The translations under genes were made by a program, and so were the position numbers. From the NCBI RefSeq assembly GCF_003385395.1, contig NZ_QNUG01000009.1, positions 1-64,000 on the forward strand: 64,000 nt of DNA. Reading direction: 5' to 3'. A model generated the notes under the pieces. That model had not been told where the DNA came from. It saw only the letters and a program-made list of their open reading frames with translations, and ran no database searches. This document shows, piece by piece, positions 47,707 to 56,801 of this stretch. This stretch comes from Epilithonimonas hispanica. Lineage in GTDB: Bacteria > Bacteroidota > Bacteroidia > Flavobacteriales > Weeksellaceae. Every line of letters begins with the position of its first letter. The first letter of the stretch is position 1.

Positions 47707-48384
47707 ATGCTGGCTTTACTTTTAGAAGACGATGCGGTCTTGTCTTCAGAAATTGCACTTTTCCTAGAATCCAAATCCATCAAAACCGACAAAGCGGAAG
47801 ATGGCGAAAAATTTCTCGATATATTTTCTAAGAAGCCTTACGACGTTTTTCTTTTGGACATCAATGTTCCGAAAATCAATGGATTGGATATTTGTAAAAC
47901 CATTCGAGAAACCAATTCCGAAACGCCGATTATCATTATTTCGGCTTATGACGGAATCGAGGAGAAGAAAGAAGCGTTTTTGAGAGCGGCGGATGATTAT
48001 TTGGTGAAACCATTTTTGTTGGAAGAATTATTATTGAGAATCAATTCTCAAATGAGAAGACTGACACCAAAAACCGAAGAAAAAGAAAAAATTGTTATCG
48101 AAGATCTAATCATTTATCCCGAAGACAGTAAGGTTTTCCGTTCCGGAGAAGAGATCAATTTGACCGTAAAAGAATTCCAATTATTGGTTTTACTAGCCAA
48201 AGCCAATGGCAGAACACTTTCTAAGCAGCATATTTCCGATGAAGTCTGGAAAAACCAGTTCCAGTCTACCAACAATGCTATCGAGGTTTACATCAACTTT
48301 CTGAGAAAGAAAATCGATAAAAATTTCAAAACAAAACTGATCCATACCAGACCAGGTTTCGGATATTATTTAAGCCCATTGTAA
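47707..48384 (+). CDS. OmpR/PhoB-type response regulator
   Basis: A 225-residue regulator. Seen: the receiver acidic pair LLEDDAV (Asp8-Asp9), phosphorylation site Asp51 in FLLDINVPKINGLD, the conserved Lys in DDYLVKPF, and a C-terminal winged helix (about residues 130-223, with NLTVKEFQLLVLLAKANGRT). It precedes a histidine kinase by 84 bases and a CzcCBA-type efflux operon, which it probably controls in response to metal ions; this is inferred from position. Confidence 0.92.
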   Translation: MLALLLEDDAVLSSEIALFLESKSIKTDKAEDGEKFLDIFSKKPYDVFLLDINVPKINGLDICKTIRETNSETPIIIISAYDGIEEKKEAFLRAADDYLVKPFLLEELLLRINSQMRRLTPKTEEKEKIVIEDLIIYPEDSKVFRSGEEINLTVKEFQLLVLLAKANGRTLSKQHISDEVWKNQFQSTNNAIEVYINFLRKKIDKNFKTKLIHTRPGFGYYLSPL

Positions 48385-48468
48385 GAATTGGAATGTTTAG
48401 GGTTTGAGAATTACAATCCTCAAACGGAAATCAAATATCATTTATCACTCATCATTAATAATTAATTT

Positions 48469-49833
48469 ATGTCCCTGAAACGTAAAATCGCATTTAGTCT
48501 AAGCATAGCATTTTCTCTGATTTTTGGGATCATGATGTTTGTGATTTATGTGTCATTCAATGATTTCCGGAGAGATGAGTTCAAGGAACGTTTCCAGAAA
48601 CGTCTGGTTTTCACCGTTAATTTCATAGAAAAAGCCAATGATTTTGAAAGGGAAGCTCCTTTATTTTTTGATGAAAATTCCGATAACGTTTTATTGAACG
48701 AAAACATCATTATTCTCAATGCCGAAAAGGAATTGGTTTACAGCACGCTGAAGGATAAAAAAGTGACCTGGGATAATGTTTTATTGGAGAAACTCGACAA
48801 AGAAAAGACAATTTATGATGAAAAATCTCAACCTGAGATTTATGCGGCGTTGAGAACAATTAAAGGTGAAAATTACTACATTCTTACCAGCGCTCAGGAT
48901 GTAACGGGAGAGTCCAAACTGGCATTCCTAGGTTATACACTGATGTTTTCATATATTATTAGTGTTTTGTTGATTTGGTTTTTCAGCTATTATTTGGTTT
49001 CCAAGTTTCTTGAACCATTAGAAATACTGAAATCGGAAATTTCAGATATCAGTGTCCATAAGTTGACAACACCGGTTGTTGTTAAAAATTCTGAGGATGA
49101 AATCGGCGTATTAGCAAAATCCTTCAACCTGATGACAGGTCGTCTAAACGATGTTTTCCAATCTCAAAAAGATTTCAATTCCAGTGCGGCTCACGAGATG
49201 CGAACCCCTTTGACAAGGATGGCTTTTCAGTTAGAGAATTTGATTCAATTAGAAAATCACTCGGATAAAACTAAAACTACTTTGCAGCAGATGTTGCAGG
49301 ATGTTTATCAATTGTCAGACCTTACCAAATCCTTACTTTTACTTTCCAAATTCGATAAAGAAGGGATTGCCAGTGTTTATGAAGAAGTCAGAATTGATGA
49401 AGTAGTTTTCGATGCATTTGAGACTGTTCATCGTAATTTTCCTGAATTCAAAATGGATTTTCAGATTGATGAAGAAAGTATAGAAGACTCTATTTTAACA
49501 GTGAAAGGTGTAAAATCTTTATTAGAGATTACATTTATTAATTTGTTCAAAAACGCAGCTTTATATTCAGATAATCAGGAAGTTGATATTTCGATTAAGG
49601 AAACCGATTTTAGGATTATCGTCAAAGTATTTTCCATCGGTTCAACTATTCCGATTGAAGAAAGAGACAAACTTTTCGAAGCCTTTATGAGAGGAAGTAA
49701 TTCTGAGAACAAAGCAGGTTCTGGTCTTGGTTTGCGCATCGTAAAACGTATTTTAGAATATCATAAAGCAGACATCACTTATTCTTCACTTTCGGACAGT
49801 GAGAATCTTTTTACCGTGGTTTTCAACAAGTAA
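48469..49833 (+). CDS. Sensor histidine kinase
   Basis: A 454-residue membrane kinase. Seen: two membrane segments (about residues 10-31 and 155-178) around a periplasmic sensor domain, a HAMP domain (about 179-230), the dimerisation H-box SSAAHEMRTPLTRMA with phospho-acceptor His242, the N-box LFKNAALYSDN and the G-box GSGLGLRIVKRILEYH. It forms a two-component pair with the upstream regulator. The sensed signal is probably a divalent metal because of the efflux operon downstream, but no metal-binding motif is evident in the sensor part. Confidence 0.92.
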   Translation: MSLKRKIAFSLSIAFSLIFGIMMFVIYVSFNDFRRDEFKERFQKRLVFTVNFIEKANDFEREAPLFFDENSDNVLLNENIIILNAEKELVYSTLKDKKVTWDNVLLEKLDKEKTIYDEKSQPEIYAALRTIKGENYYILTSAQDVTGESKLAFLGYTLMFSYIISVLLIWFFSYYLVSKFLEPLEILKSEISDISVHKLTTPVVVKNSEDEIGVLAKSFNLMTGRLNDVFQSQKDFNSSAAHEMRTPLTRMAFQLENLIQLENHSDKTKTTLQQMLQDVYQLSDLTKSLLLLSKFDKEGIASVYEEVRIDEVVFDAFETVHRNFPEFKMDFQIDEESIEDSILTVKGVKSLLEITFINLFKNAALYSDNQEVDISIKETDFRIIVKVFSIGSTIPIEERDKLFEAFMRGSNSENKAGSGLGLRIVKRILEYHKADITYSSLSDSENLFTVVFNK

Positions 49834-49860
49834 TTTTTTGATTTTTAGTAAATAATATTT

Positions 49861-49907
49861 GTCATTCCACACGAATCTCAGCGTCGTTTAGATTCCTGCG
49901 GAATTAC
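49861..49907. repeat. Imperfect palindromic element
   Basis: GTCATTCCACACGAATCT (49861-49878) matches the reverse complement of AGATTCCTGCGGAATTAC (49890-49907) at about 14 of 18 positions. It has the look of the dispersed GTCATTCC...GGAATnAC palindromes of Bacteroidota. Confidence 0.5.
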
Positions 49908-50042
49908 AAACTATGCATAAAAGTCTATCATCTATCCGTCTATTTTCTTTTCTTCCAAACCACAATTAAGCTTTTTTTAAGTCCTATTTAAGTCCGTTTT
50001 AATCTCGATAAGCCACTTTTGCAAAATCAAAACGAGATAAGA

Positions 50043-51290
50043 ATGAACAAAATAACAACATTGGTGTTATCCGTTTCGGCATTTGTTTGTCTTTCCGGGC
50101 AGAAGCAGATGTCTCTTCAGGATTGCGAACTGGCATTTCAAAAAAACAACCTCCAGCTTCTCGCCGCGCAATACAATATCAATATGGCGGATGCCGATAT
50201 TATTCAGGCAAAGATTTGGGAACTACCTCAGATAGAAGGTTATGTGAATGCCGTGAATCCTCAGGACAAAAAAGTTTTTGATGTGACCAAAGCCAAAGGC
50301 GTAGAAATCACACAATTGATTTACTTAGGTGGAAAAAAGAAAAACGAAATCCAATTTGCAAAGTCTAACAAAGAGCTTTCACAATTACAGTTCAATCAAT
50401 TGTTGGTTGACCTTCGTTCACAGTTGAGAAGCATTTATTACAACTTGATTTACGAGCAAAAAAAACAAATCAGTGTTGATGCTCAGTTGAAATATATGAA
50501 CGAACTTTTGGCAGCGTACAAAGTTCAGACAGACAAAGGGAATATTTCGTTGAAGGATTTTGTGAGACTTCAAAGTATTGTCATTCAATTGAATAATGAC
50601 AGGATTGAAATCAATAATAATATTCTTGGATTCCAGCAAACGATGAAAGTGTTGACTGGAAATCAGGAAAAAACCATTGCTAATTTCTCAAAACCCGAAG
50701 AAAACGAAATCCTGATTTCTCAACCTTTCGGAGATTTGGAAATCCTTCAGGAAAAAGCGTTGCAAAACAATGCAGATTATCTCTATAACTTAAAATTGAT
50801 TGATAACAGTAAGCTTTACGCACAATGGCAGAAATCACTCAATGTCCCAGACCTAAATCTCGGCGCCGAATATGACCAAGCTTCTGGAACTTTTAATAAT
50901 GAAATTAATCTAAAAGTAGGAATTCCCATTCCGCTTTGGAAAGTGAATAAAGGTAATGTTGAAAAAGCAAAATATGCGATTCAACTAAACGAGAAAAATT
51001 CAGAATATCAAAAACTGAATCTCCAAACTCAAGTAGAATCGGCTTATCAGACTTGGAAAAATCAGTACGACCAATATTTTGAATTGAAAGCAATCGATTT
51101 GGAAAATCTAGAAACAGTTTATAACGGAATCCTCAAAAACTTCCGAAACGGGAATGTAAGTTTGATAGAATTCACCGATTTTATGGAGAGTTACAGACAG
51201 ACCGTTTTACAGATTTATGAGATGAAAAAGCAGATTATGATTTCTGCAGAAGACCTGAACCAATTAGTACAAATCAAAATCTTTTATTAA
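50043..51290 (+). CDS. TolC family protein of a metal efflux system (CzcC-like)
   Basis: A 415-residue outer-membrane channel. Seen: a signal peptide (MNKITTLVLSVSAFVCLSGQ), MSLQDCELAFQKNNLQL and two OEP helical repeats. The start at 50043 is chosen because it gives a clean signal peptide; an upstream ATG at 50019 adds eight residues of leader. The stop overlaps the adaptor gene start by one base. Outer-membrane part of the tripartite efflux pump. Confidence 0.9.
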   Translation: MNKITTLVLSVSAFVCLSGQKQMSLQDCELAFQKNNLQLLAAQYNINMADADIIQAKIWELPQIEGYVNAVNPQDKKVFDVTKAKGVEITQLIYLGGKKKNEIQFAKSNKELSQLQFNQLLVDLRSQLRSIYYNLIYEQKKQISVDAQLKYMNELLAAYKVQTDKGNISLKDFVRLQSIVIQLNNDRIEINNNILGFQQTMKVLTGNQEKTIANFSKPEENEILISQPFGDLEILQEKALQNNADYLYNLKLIDNSKLYAQWQKSLNVPDLNLGAEYDQASGTFNNEINLKVGIPIPLWKVNKGNVEKAKYAIQLNEKNSEYQKLNLQTQVESAYQTWKNQYDQYFELKAIDLENLETVYNGILKNFRNGNVSLIEFTDFMESYRQTVLQIYEMKKQIMISAEDLNQLVQIKIFY

Positions 51291-52372
51291 TGCGAAAAAT
51301 TATTACACCCATTATCATTTCAGCAGTTTTGCTGTCTTGTTCCAAGCAAGAAGAAGTAAAACCGGAAGAAACAAAAGGTTTTGAACTCAGCCAAACGATG
51401 TTGAAATCCACAACATTCGCGAAAGTTGAGAAGAAATTTATCGAAGACGAATACAGTTTTTACGGTAAAATCTCTGCAGATAAAAATAAATATATCGACA
51501 TTTTTCCTTTGGTGGGCGGTAACGTTCTCAGCGTGAATGTAGAATTAGGAGATTATGTCACCAAAGGTCAGGTTTTGGCAACGATTAGAAGTACAGAGTT
51601 GGCAGAAGTTCAGAAAGATGTCAGCGATTCCAAAACCGATTTGATAGTTGCAGAAAACAATCTTCGTGTTGCAAAAGAATTGTACGCAGGAAAACTTAAT
51701 ACAGAAAAAGACGTTCTGGAAGCAGAAAGCGAAGTCAAAAAAGCTAAAGACGCATTGCGCCGTTCCAATGATGTCAGCACGGTTTATAATGTAAAAAAAG
51801 GCAATATCTACAGTGTTATTTCGCCGATTAACGGTTATATCGTTCACAAGGACATCAACAAAGATATGGAACTGAGAAGCGACAGGAGCGAGAATATTTT
51901 CGATGTTGCCAACACCAAAAATGTTTGGGCAATAATGAATGTCAACGAAGCAGACATCGATAAAATCACGTTGGGAATGAAAGCTCAGGTTTCTACTTTG
52001 TCTTATCCAGACAAGGTTTTTTATGGTCAAATCGATAAGATTTTCAAAATCATAGCCCCTGACACCAATGCGATGCAGGCTAGAGTAGTGCTGGACAATT
52101 CGCAAGGATTATTGATTCCCGACAGCAAAGCGACGATAAAAGTTTCCAAATCCGAAAACGCAACAGCCTTGGCAATCCCTTCCAAAGCCGTGATTTTTGA
52201 TGACAACAGATATTTTGCTGTGGTTTACAAATCGCAGACCGATATCAAGGTCAAAGAACTTAAGATTTTGAAACAAAACTCGGAGACAACTTACGTTTCA
52301 GAGGGACTTTCCGAAGGTGAAACGGTTGTAACCAACAATCAATTATTGATTTACCGCTCTTTGAATAACTAA
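51290..52372 (+). CDS. RND efflux periplasmic adaptor (CzcB/CusB-like)
   Basis: A 360-residue lipoprotein adaptor. Seen: a lipobox (LLSC, Cys17), FYGKISADKNKYIDIFPL, VNVELGDYVTKGQVLATI, a coiled coil (about residues 100-160), and the barrel/MP domains with SPINGYIVHKDI. It links the inner-membrane pump to the outer-membrane channel. Followed by a 224-base gap with two copies of a palindromic repeat before the pump gene. Confidence 0.92.
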   Translation: MRKIITPIIISAVLLSCSKQEEVKPEETKGFELSQTMLKSTTFAKVEKKFIEDEYSFYGKISADKNKYIDIFPLVGGNVLSVNVELGDYVTKGQVLATIRSTELAEVQKDVSDSKTDLIVAENNLRVAKELYAGKLNTEKDVLEAESEVKKAKDALRRSNDVSTVYNVKKGNIYSVISPINGYIVHKDINKDMELRSDRSENIFDVANTKNVWAIMNVNEADIDKITLGMKAQVSTLSYPDKVFYGQIDKIFKIIAPDTNAMQARVVLDNSQGLLIPDSKATIKVSKSENATALAIPSKAVIFDDNRYFAVVYKSQTDIKVKELKILKQNSETTYVSEGLSEGETVVTNNQLLIYRSLNN

Positions 52373-52469
52373 TGAGATGAAAGATAATAGAGAAAAGATA
52401 AAAGACCTACAATATTTTTGTTTTTATCTCTAAAGATATCTTCATAATTAATATTAAAATTCATCGAAA

Positions 52470-52515
52470 GAATCCGAAGGATTCAATTTGAGTAGCCGTA
52501 GGTGCAACCTATGGA
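52470..52515 (+). repeat. Interspersed palindromic repeat (copy A)
   Basis: GAATCCGAAGGATTC palindrome, spacer AATTTGAGTAG, then CCGTAGGTGCAACCTATGG palindrome. Copy B follows 21 bases later. Confidence 0.75.
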
Positions 52516-52536
52516 ACAAAATTCAACATACAAATA

Positions 52537-52581
52537 GAACCCGAAGGGTTCAATATCAATAACCGTAGATACAATCTATGG
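52537..52581 (+). repeat. Interspersed palindromic repeat (copy B)
   Basis: GAACCCGAAGGGTTC palindrome, spacer AATATCAATAA, then CCGTAGATACAATCTATGG. It ends 15 bases before the efflux-pump start codon. Same layout as copy A and copy C (42765-42808). Confidence 0.75.
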
Positions 52582-52596
52582 CAAAAACAAAAACGT

Positions 52597-55500
52597 ATGA
52601 ACAAATTCATCAAAAATATCATAGCATTCTCACTCAAGAACAAAGCTTTCACTTTCATTTGGGTAGCGATTTTGGCGGTCTCGGGATTTATCAGTTTCAA
52701 AAATATGCCGATTGAAGCATTTCCAGATGTAACCAATACTCAAATCGTTATCATTACCCAATGGAACGGACGAAGTGCAGAAGAAGTAGAACGTTTCGTT
52801 ACTACACCTATAGAACTGGCAATGAGTCCTGTTCAGAAAAAGACCAGCGTCCGAAGTACAACAATGTTTGGACTTTCCATTGTCAAGATTTTATTCGAGG
52901 ATGGCGTCGATGATATCTTCGCTCGAAATATGGTTAATAACCAATTACGAACTGTTAGTTTACCCGAAGGAATCGACCCAGAAGTTCAGCCACCTTATGG
53001 ACCAACAGGAGAGATTTTTCGATATACACTCGAAAGTAAAGATAGAAATTCAAGAGACCTTTTAACATTGCAAACTTGGGTTGTTGATAGAGCACTTCGA
53101 AGTGTTCCAGGTGTTGCGGATATTAACGTTTTCGGAGGTCAGGACAAAGTATTTGAATTAAGTATCGACCCAAGAAAATTAGACAAATACAATCTTACAC
53201 CTTCCGAGGTTTTGGATGCCGTAACCAACAGCAACCTGAATGTCGGTGGCGATGTTATCGAGAAAAGTGGACAGGCTTATGTTGTTCGTGGAATAGGTTT
53301 GGTAAAATCGATTTCGGATATTGAGAATATTACCGTTCACAGTGATGGCGGAAACCCGATTTTGGTTAAGAATGTAGCAGACGTTCACGAAGGTTCTTTA
53401 CCAAGAGTTGGCCAAGCTTCGTTAGATAATGAAAAAGATACGGTTGAAGGAATTGTGGTAATGCGAAAAGGCGAAAATGCGCAGGAAGTTCTTCTAGCTG
53501 TAAAAGCCAAAATCGATGAGCTGAACAACAAGATTCTTCCAAAAGATGTGAAGATGAAAACTTTCTACGACCGCCAAAATCTAATGGATTTCACCACGAA
53601 GACGGTAATGCACAACCTTTTGGAAGGAATCATTCTGGTAACGGTTATCGTTCTCATTTTTATGGCAGATTGGCGAACCACTTTGATTGTTTCGATTATC
53701 ATTCCACTATCGTTGTTATTTGCATTTTTCTGTCTTAGGATGGCGGGAATGAGTGCGAACTTATTATCATTGGGAGCCGTCGATTTTGGGATTATTATAG
53801 ACGGAGCCGTCGTAATGGTCGAAGGATTATTCGTAATGCTCGACCATAAAGCCCACAAATACGGAATGGAGCGCTTCAACAAAATGGCGAAAGCAGGTTG
53901 GATAAAACAAACCGGAACAGGATTAGGGAAAGCAATTTTCTTCTCAAAACTGATTATCATAACCTCACTTTTACCAATCTTTTCTTTTCAAAAAGTAGAA
54001 GGTAAAATGTTCTCTCCATTAGCATTCACATTAGGATTTGCGTTATTAGGTGCATTGATTTTCACATTGACTTTAGTTCCTGTAATGTCACATTTATTAT
54101 TAAAGAAAAATGTGCGTGAAAAGAACAACCCATTTGTGAATTTCTGGGATAGAAGTGTAATGAAAGGTTTCAAATTCACTTTTAGAAATAAGAAAATAAG
54201 TCTTTTAGTTTCGACGGTAATTCTAGCTATTACACTATTCTCTGCCAAATTCCTTGGAACAGAATTCTTACCTCAATTGAATGAAGGCTCGCTTTGGATA
54301 ACCGCGGAAATGCCGATGAGTTCATCACTTAAAGAATCTCTGAAAACGGCTGATGTTCTTAAAAAAGATATTATGAGCTTCTCAGAAGTGACTGGTGTTC
54401 TAGCACAGACAGGTAGAAGTAATGACGGAACAGACCCTAATGGATTTGGATTCGTGCAGTTTGCGGTAAGTCTGAAACCAAGAGAAGAATGGAAACGAAA
54501 AATCACTTATGATGAATTGGTGGAAGAAATTGATAAGAAGCTAAAGAACTATCAGGGAATTACTTTCAATTATTCTCAACCGATTTCCGATAACGTTGCC
54601 GAAGCTGTTGCTGGTTTCAAAGCAGAAAACGGAATCAAAATCTACGGAGATAACCTTCATACATTGGACAGATTAGCTGAAGAAGTTTTGGTAGCAATCA
54701 AAGATGTGGGAGGTGTAAAAGAACCGGGAATTATCAAAAATATCGGACAGCCGGAAATCAGCGTGGTTTTGGACAGAAATAAAATGGCAGCTTATGGTGT
54801 TTTGCCTGCCGATGCTCAGGCAGTTTTGGAAATGGCATTTGGTGGGAAAACAGCCTCAGAAATGTTTGATGGAGAAAGAAAATTCCCTATCAGACTGCGT
54901 TATGCTGAAGATTATAGAAAGAATGAAGAAGATATTGCTTCTCTTATGGTTCCGACTCAAGACGGTGCGAAGATTCCGTTGAAGGAAATCAGTACGATTG
55001 AGAAAGAAAATGGCGCGGCGTTTATTTATAGAGATGATATTAAACGTTACATCGGAGTTAAGTTTTCTATTCGAGATAGAGATTTGGGTGGAACGATTGC
55101 TGACGCGCAAAAAAAAGTGGATAAAATCAAATTACCAGATGGCTACAGAATCGGATGGACAGGACAATTTGAAAATCAGCAAAGAGCTACGAAACGATTA
55201 GCTCAAGTTGTTCCAATCAGTATTCTGGGGATTTTCTTCTTGTTGTTCATTTTGTTTGGAAATATGAAAGATTCTCTTTTAGTTTTGGCTAACGTTCCAT
55301 TTGCATTGATTGGAGCTATCATCGCGCTTCATTTGACTCATATGAATTTTGGGATTTCTGCCGGAGTTGGAATGATTGCCTTGATTGGGATTTGTATTCA
55401 GAATGGGGTGATTTTGATTTCGGAGTTTCATCAGAATGTGAAGAATGGTTTGTCCTTAGATTCATCCATAATGGAAGGTGTGAAAGTGAGAACCAGACCA

Positions 55501-55695
55501 GTTGTCATGACTGCTTTGATGGCTTCGATTGGATTGCTTCCTGCGGCGCTTTCTACAGGGATTGGTTCGGAATCCCAGAAACCTTTGGCAATAGTCATCA
55601 TTGGTGGATTAATTACTGCAACCGTTTTGACGCTTTTGATTTTCCCTATTATTTTCTGGATTTTCAATAGAAGCAAGAATGAAGTTATAAATTAA
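52597..55695 (+). CDS. CusA/CzcA family heavy-metal efflux RND transporter
   Basis: A 1032-residue inner-membrane proton-driven pump. Seen: ALKNKAFTFIWV-like first helix (FSLKNKAFTFIWVAILAV), the periplasmic AFPDVTNTQIVIITQWNGRS, the HME-RND TM4 signature GAVDFGIIIDGAVVMVEG with the proton-relay Asp residues, and a second RND half with GVGMIALIGICIQNGVILIS. Full length for the CzcA/CusA group, twelve membrane helices expected. It forms a CzcCBA-type system with the two preceding genes; the exact metal (Co/Zn/Cd or Cu/Ag) is not resolved. Confidence 0.95.
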   Translation: MNKFIKNIIAFSLKNKAFTFIWVAILAVSGFISFKNMPIEAFPDVTNTQIVIITQWNGRSAEEVERFVTTPIELAMSPVQKKTSVRSTTMFGLSIVKILFEDGVDDIFARNMVNNQLRTVSLPEGIDPEVQPPYGPTGEIFRYTLESKDRNSRDLLTLQTWVVDRALRSVPGVADINVFGGQDKVFELSIDPRKLDKYNLTPSEVLDAVTNSNLNVGGDVIEKSGQAYVVRGIGLVKSISDIENITVHSDGGNPILVKNVADVHEGSLPRVGQASLDNEKDTVEGIVVMRKGENAQEVLLAVKAKIDELNNKILPKDVKMKTFYDRQNLMDFTTKTVMHNLLEGIILVTVIVLIFMADWRTTLIVSIIIPLSLLFAFFCLRMAGMSANLLSLGAVDFGIIIDGAVVMVEGLFVMLDHKAHKYGMERFNKMAKAGWIKQTGTGLGKAIFFSKLIIITSLLPIFSFQKVEGKMFSPLAFTLGFALLGALIFTLTLVPVMSHLLLKKNVREKNNPFVNFWDRSVMKGFKFTFRNKKISLLVSTVILAITLFSAKFLGTEFLPQLNEGSLWITAEMPMSSSLKESLKTADVLKKDIMSFSEVTGVLAQTGRSNDGTDPNGFGFVQFAVSLKPREEWKRKITYDELVEEIDKKLKNYQGITFNYSQPISDNVAEAVAGFKAENGIKIYGDNLHTLDRLAEEVLVAIKDVGGVKEPGIIKNIGQPEISVVLDRNKMAAYGVLPADAQAVLEMAFGGKTASEMFDGERKFPIRLRYAEDYRKNEEDIASLMVPTQDGAKIPLKEISTIEKENGAAFIYRDDIKRYIGVKFSIRDRDLGGTIADAQKKVDKIKLPDGYRIGWTGQFENQQRATKRLAQVVPISILGIFFLLFILFGNMKDSLLVLANVPFALIGAIIALHLTHMNFGISAGVGMIALIGICIQNGVILISEFHQNVKNGLSLDSSIMEGVKVRTRPVVMTALMASIGLLPAALSTGIGSESQKPLAIVIIGGLITATVLTLLIFPIIFWIFNRSKNEVIN

Positions 55696-55756
55696 GAGTT
55701 AAGAATCTCAATATTAATTTGAGTTATAGTTGTTACATTTTTCTCTTTATTATTTG

Positions 55757-55791
55757 CGTTCCTCTAGGATTTTTCTGGAGGAACGTTTTGT
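55757..55791 (+). terminator. Terminator after the RND pump gene
   Basis: CGTTCCTC (55757-55764) pairs with GAGGAACG (55778-55785) around a 13-base loop, followed by TTTTG and TTTATTTT. Confidence 0.75.
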
Positions 55792-55815
55792 TTATTTTAA
55801 TGTAATCCTGAAAAA

Positions 55816-55880
55816 CACATGTTTGTTTTGATCAAAAGATACGTGTGTTTTAATGAAAACTCTCGTGTCTTTTTTATGAC
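55816..55880. repeat. Degenerate tandem repeat of about 23 bases
   Basis: Three successive units of the form ACRTGT..TTTT..GA..AAA: acatgtttgttttgatcaaa, acgtgtgttttaatgaaaac and cgtgtcttttttatgac. The unit also contains inverted parts (AAAACACATG against CGTGTGTTTT). Non-coding. Confidence 0.45.
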
Positions 55881-55984
55881 TATTCCAAACATCCTGTTCA
55901 TCGGACTTTACAAAGGTTATTTTTTGAACTTTTGATTAATTTAGATTTGGTTGAAAGTTGATTCGGATTGGTCAATTTCTATTA

Positions 55985-56085
55985 AGCGAAGCGCACCCCG
56001 ACTTGAGCGGACTCTTCGAGAGCCTCAGAGTGACAAATTGGGAGCCTTTAGCCTTTCCACAAGCTCAGGATGAACTACGGAAATC
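55985..56085. repeat. Composite dispersed-repeat block
   Basis: A non-coding, G+C-richer block holding CCCGACTTGAGCGG, GAGAGCCTCAGAGTGACA and CCACAAGCTCAGGATGA. The last two resemble each other and the CTCAGxxTGA-type intergenic repeats known in Bacteroidota; the first is the inverse of a 13-mer in the element at 44650-44831. Confidence 0.45.
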
Positions 56086-56131
56086 ATAAAAACATTATTC
56101 AAATTCTTATCTTTGATTTAAAATTAAAATT

Positions 56132-56755
56132 ATGCGGAATTTTGCTTTAATATTATTACTATTCATAAGCTTTAACGGGTTTTCTCAGAAGTTTTCTAAA
56201 AAAGAAAAAGAATTAATCATAGCTGGCGATGTAAAAACTGCTTTACCTATTTATCAAACGGATAATGATGACCAACATAAGGTTCTGCTGGCTCAGTCCG
56301 AGGAGATTTCGCCAAAAGATAAAACCTTACCGATTTTGATTGAAAGAATGAGGTTTGCTTTGGCTGAAACAGGCGGTGGTGTTGGAATTGCTGCGCCTCA
56401 GGTTGGGATTAATAGAAGAGTGGTTCTTGTTCAGCGCTTTGATAAAACGGGTCTTCCTGTGGAATATTTTATCAATCCAACAATCGTTTGGCGTTCGGAA
56501 CTATTAAATAAAGGACCAGAAGGCGATCTTTCTATTGAGAATTTTCGCGATGCTTTCTACAGAAGCCACGTTATCCGATTGGAATATTATGACCTTGAAA
56601 ACAAGAAGCACGACGAAATGGTAGAAGGCTTCACTGCGGTGATTTTCCAACATGAGATAGACCATCTGTCGGGGATTTTGATTCCGGATAAATTGGAGAA
56701 TGAAAAAGACTGGCAGTACAAAGAATTGAAATTTTATCAGAAATCTAAGAATTAG
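56132..56755 (+). CDS. Peptide-deformylase-like protein, secreted, with altered metal site
   Basis: A 207-residue deformylase-family protein. Seen: a signal peptide (about residues 1-19, FISFNGFSQ end), motif 1 GVGIAAPQVG (about 83-92), motif 2 EGDLSIENF (130-138) and motif 3 QHEIDHLSG with His174, Glu175 and His178. In active deformylases motif 2 is EGCLS and the Cys binds the metal; here it is Asp132. The combination of export signal and lost Cys argues against removal of formyl groups from nascent chains. It could be a periplasmic amidase or peptidase-like enzyme with an Asp ligand, or a pseudo-enzyme. Single gene. Confidence 0.85.
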   Translation: MRNFALILLLFISFNGFSQKFSKKEKELIIAGDVKTALPIYQTDNDDQHKVLLAQSEEISPKDKTLPILIERMRFALAETGGGVGIAAPQVGINRRVVLVQRFDKTGLPVEYFINPTIVWRSELLNKGPEGDLSIENFRDAFYRSHVIRLEYYDLENKKHDEMVEGFTAVIFQHEIDHLSGILIPDKLENEKDWQYKELKFYQKSKN

Positions 56756-56801
56756 GTCTGCTTTTTGAATAGAAAGTTTTAATCAAATAAATCTTTAAAC
56801 T

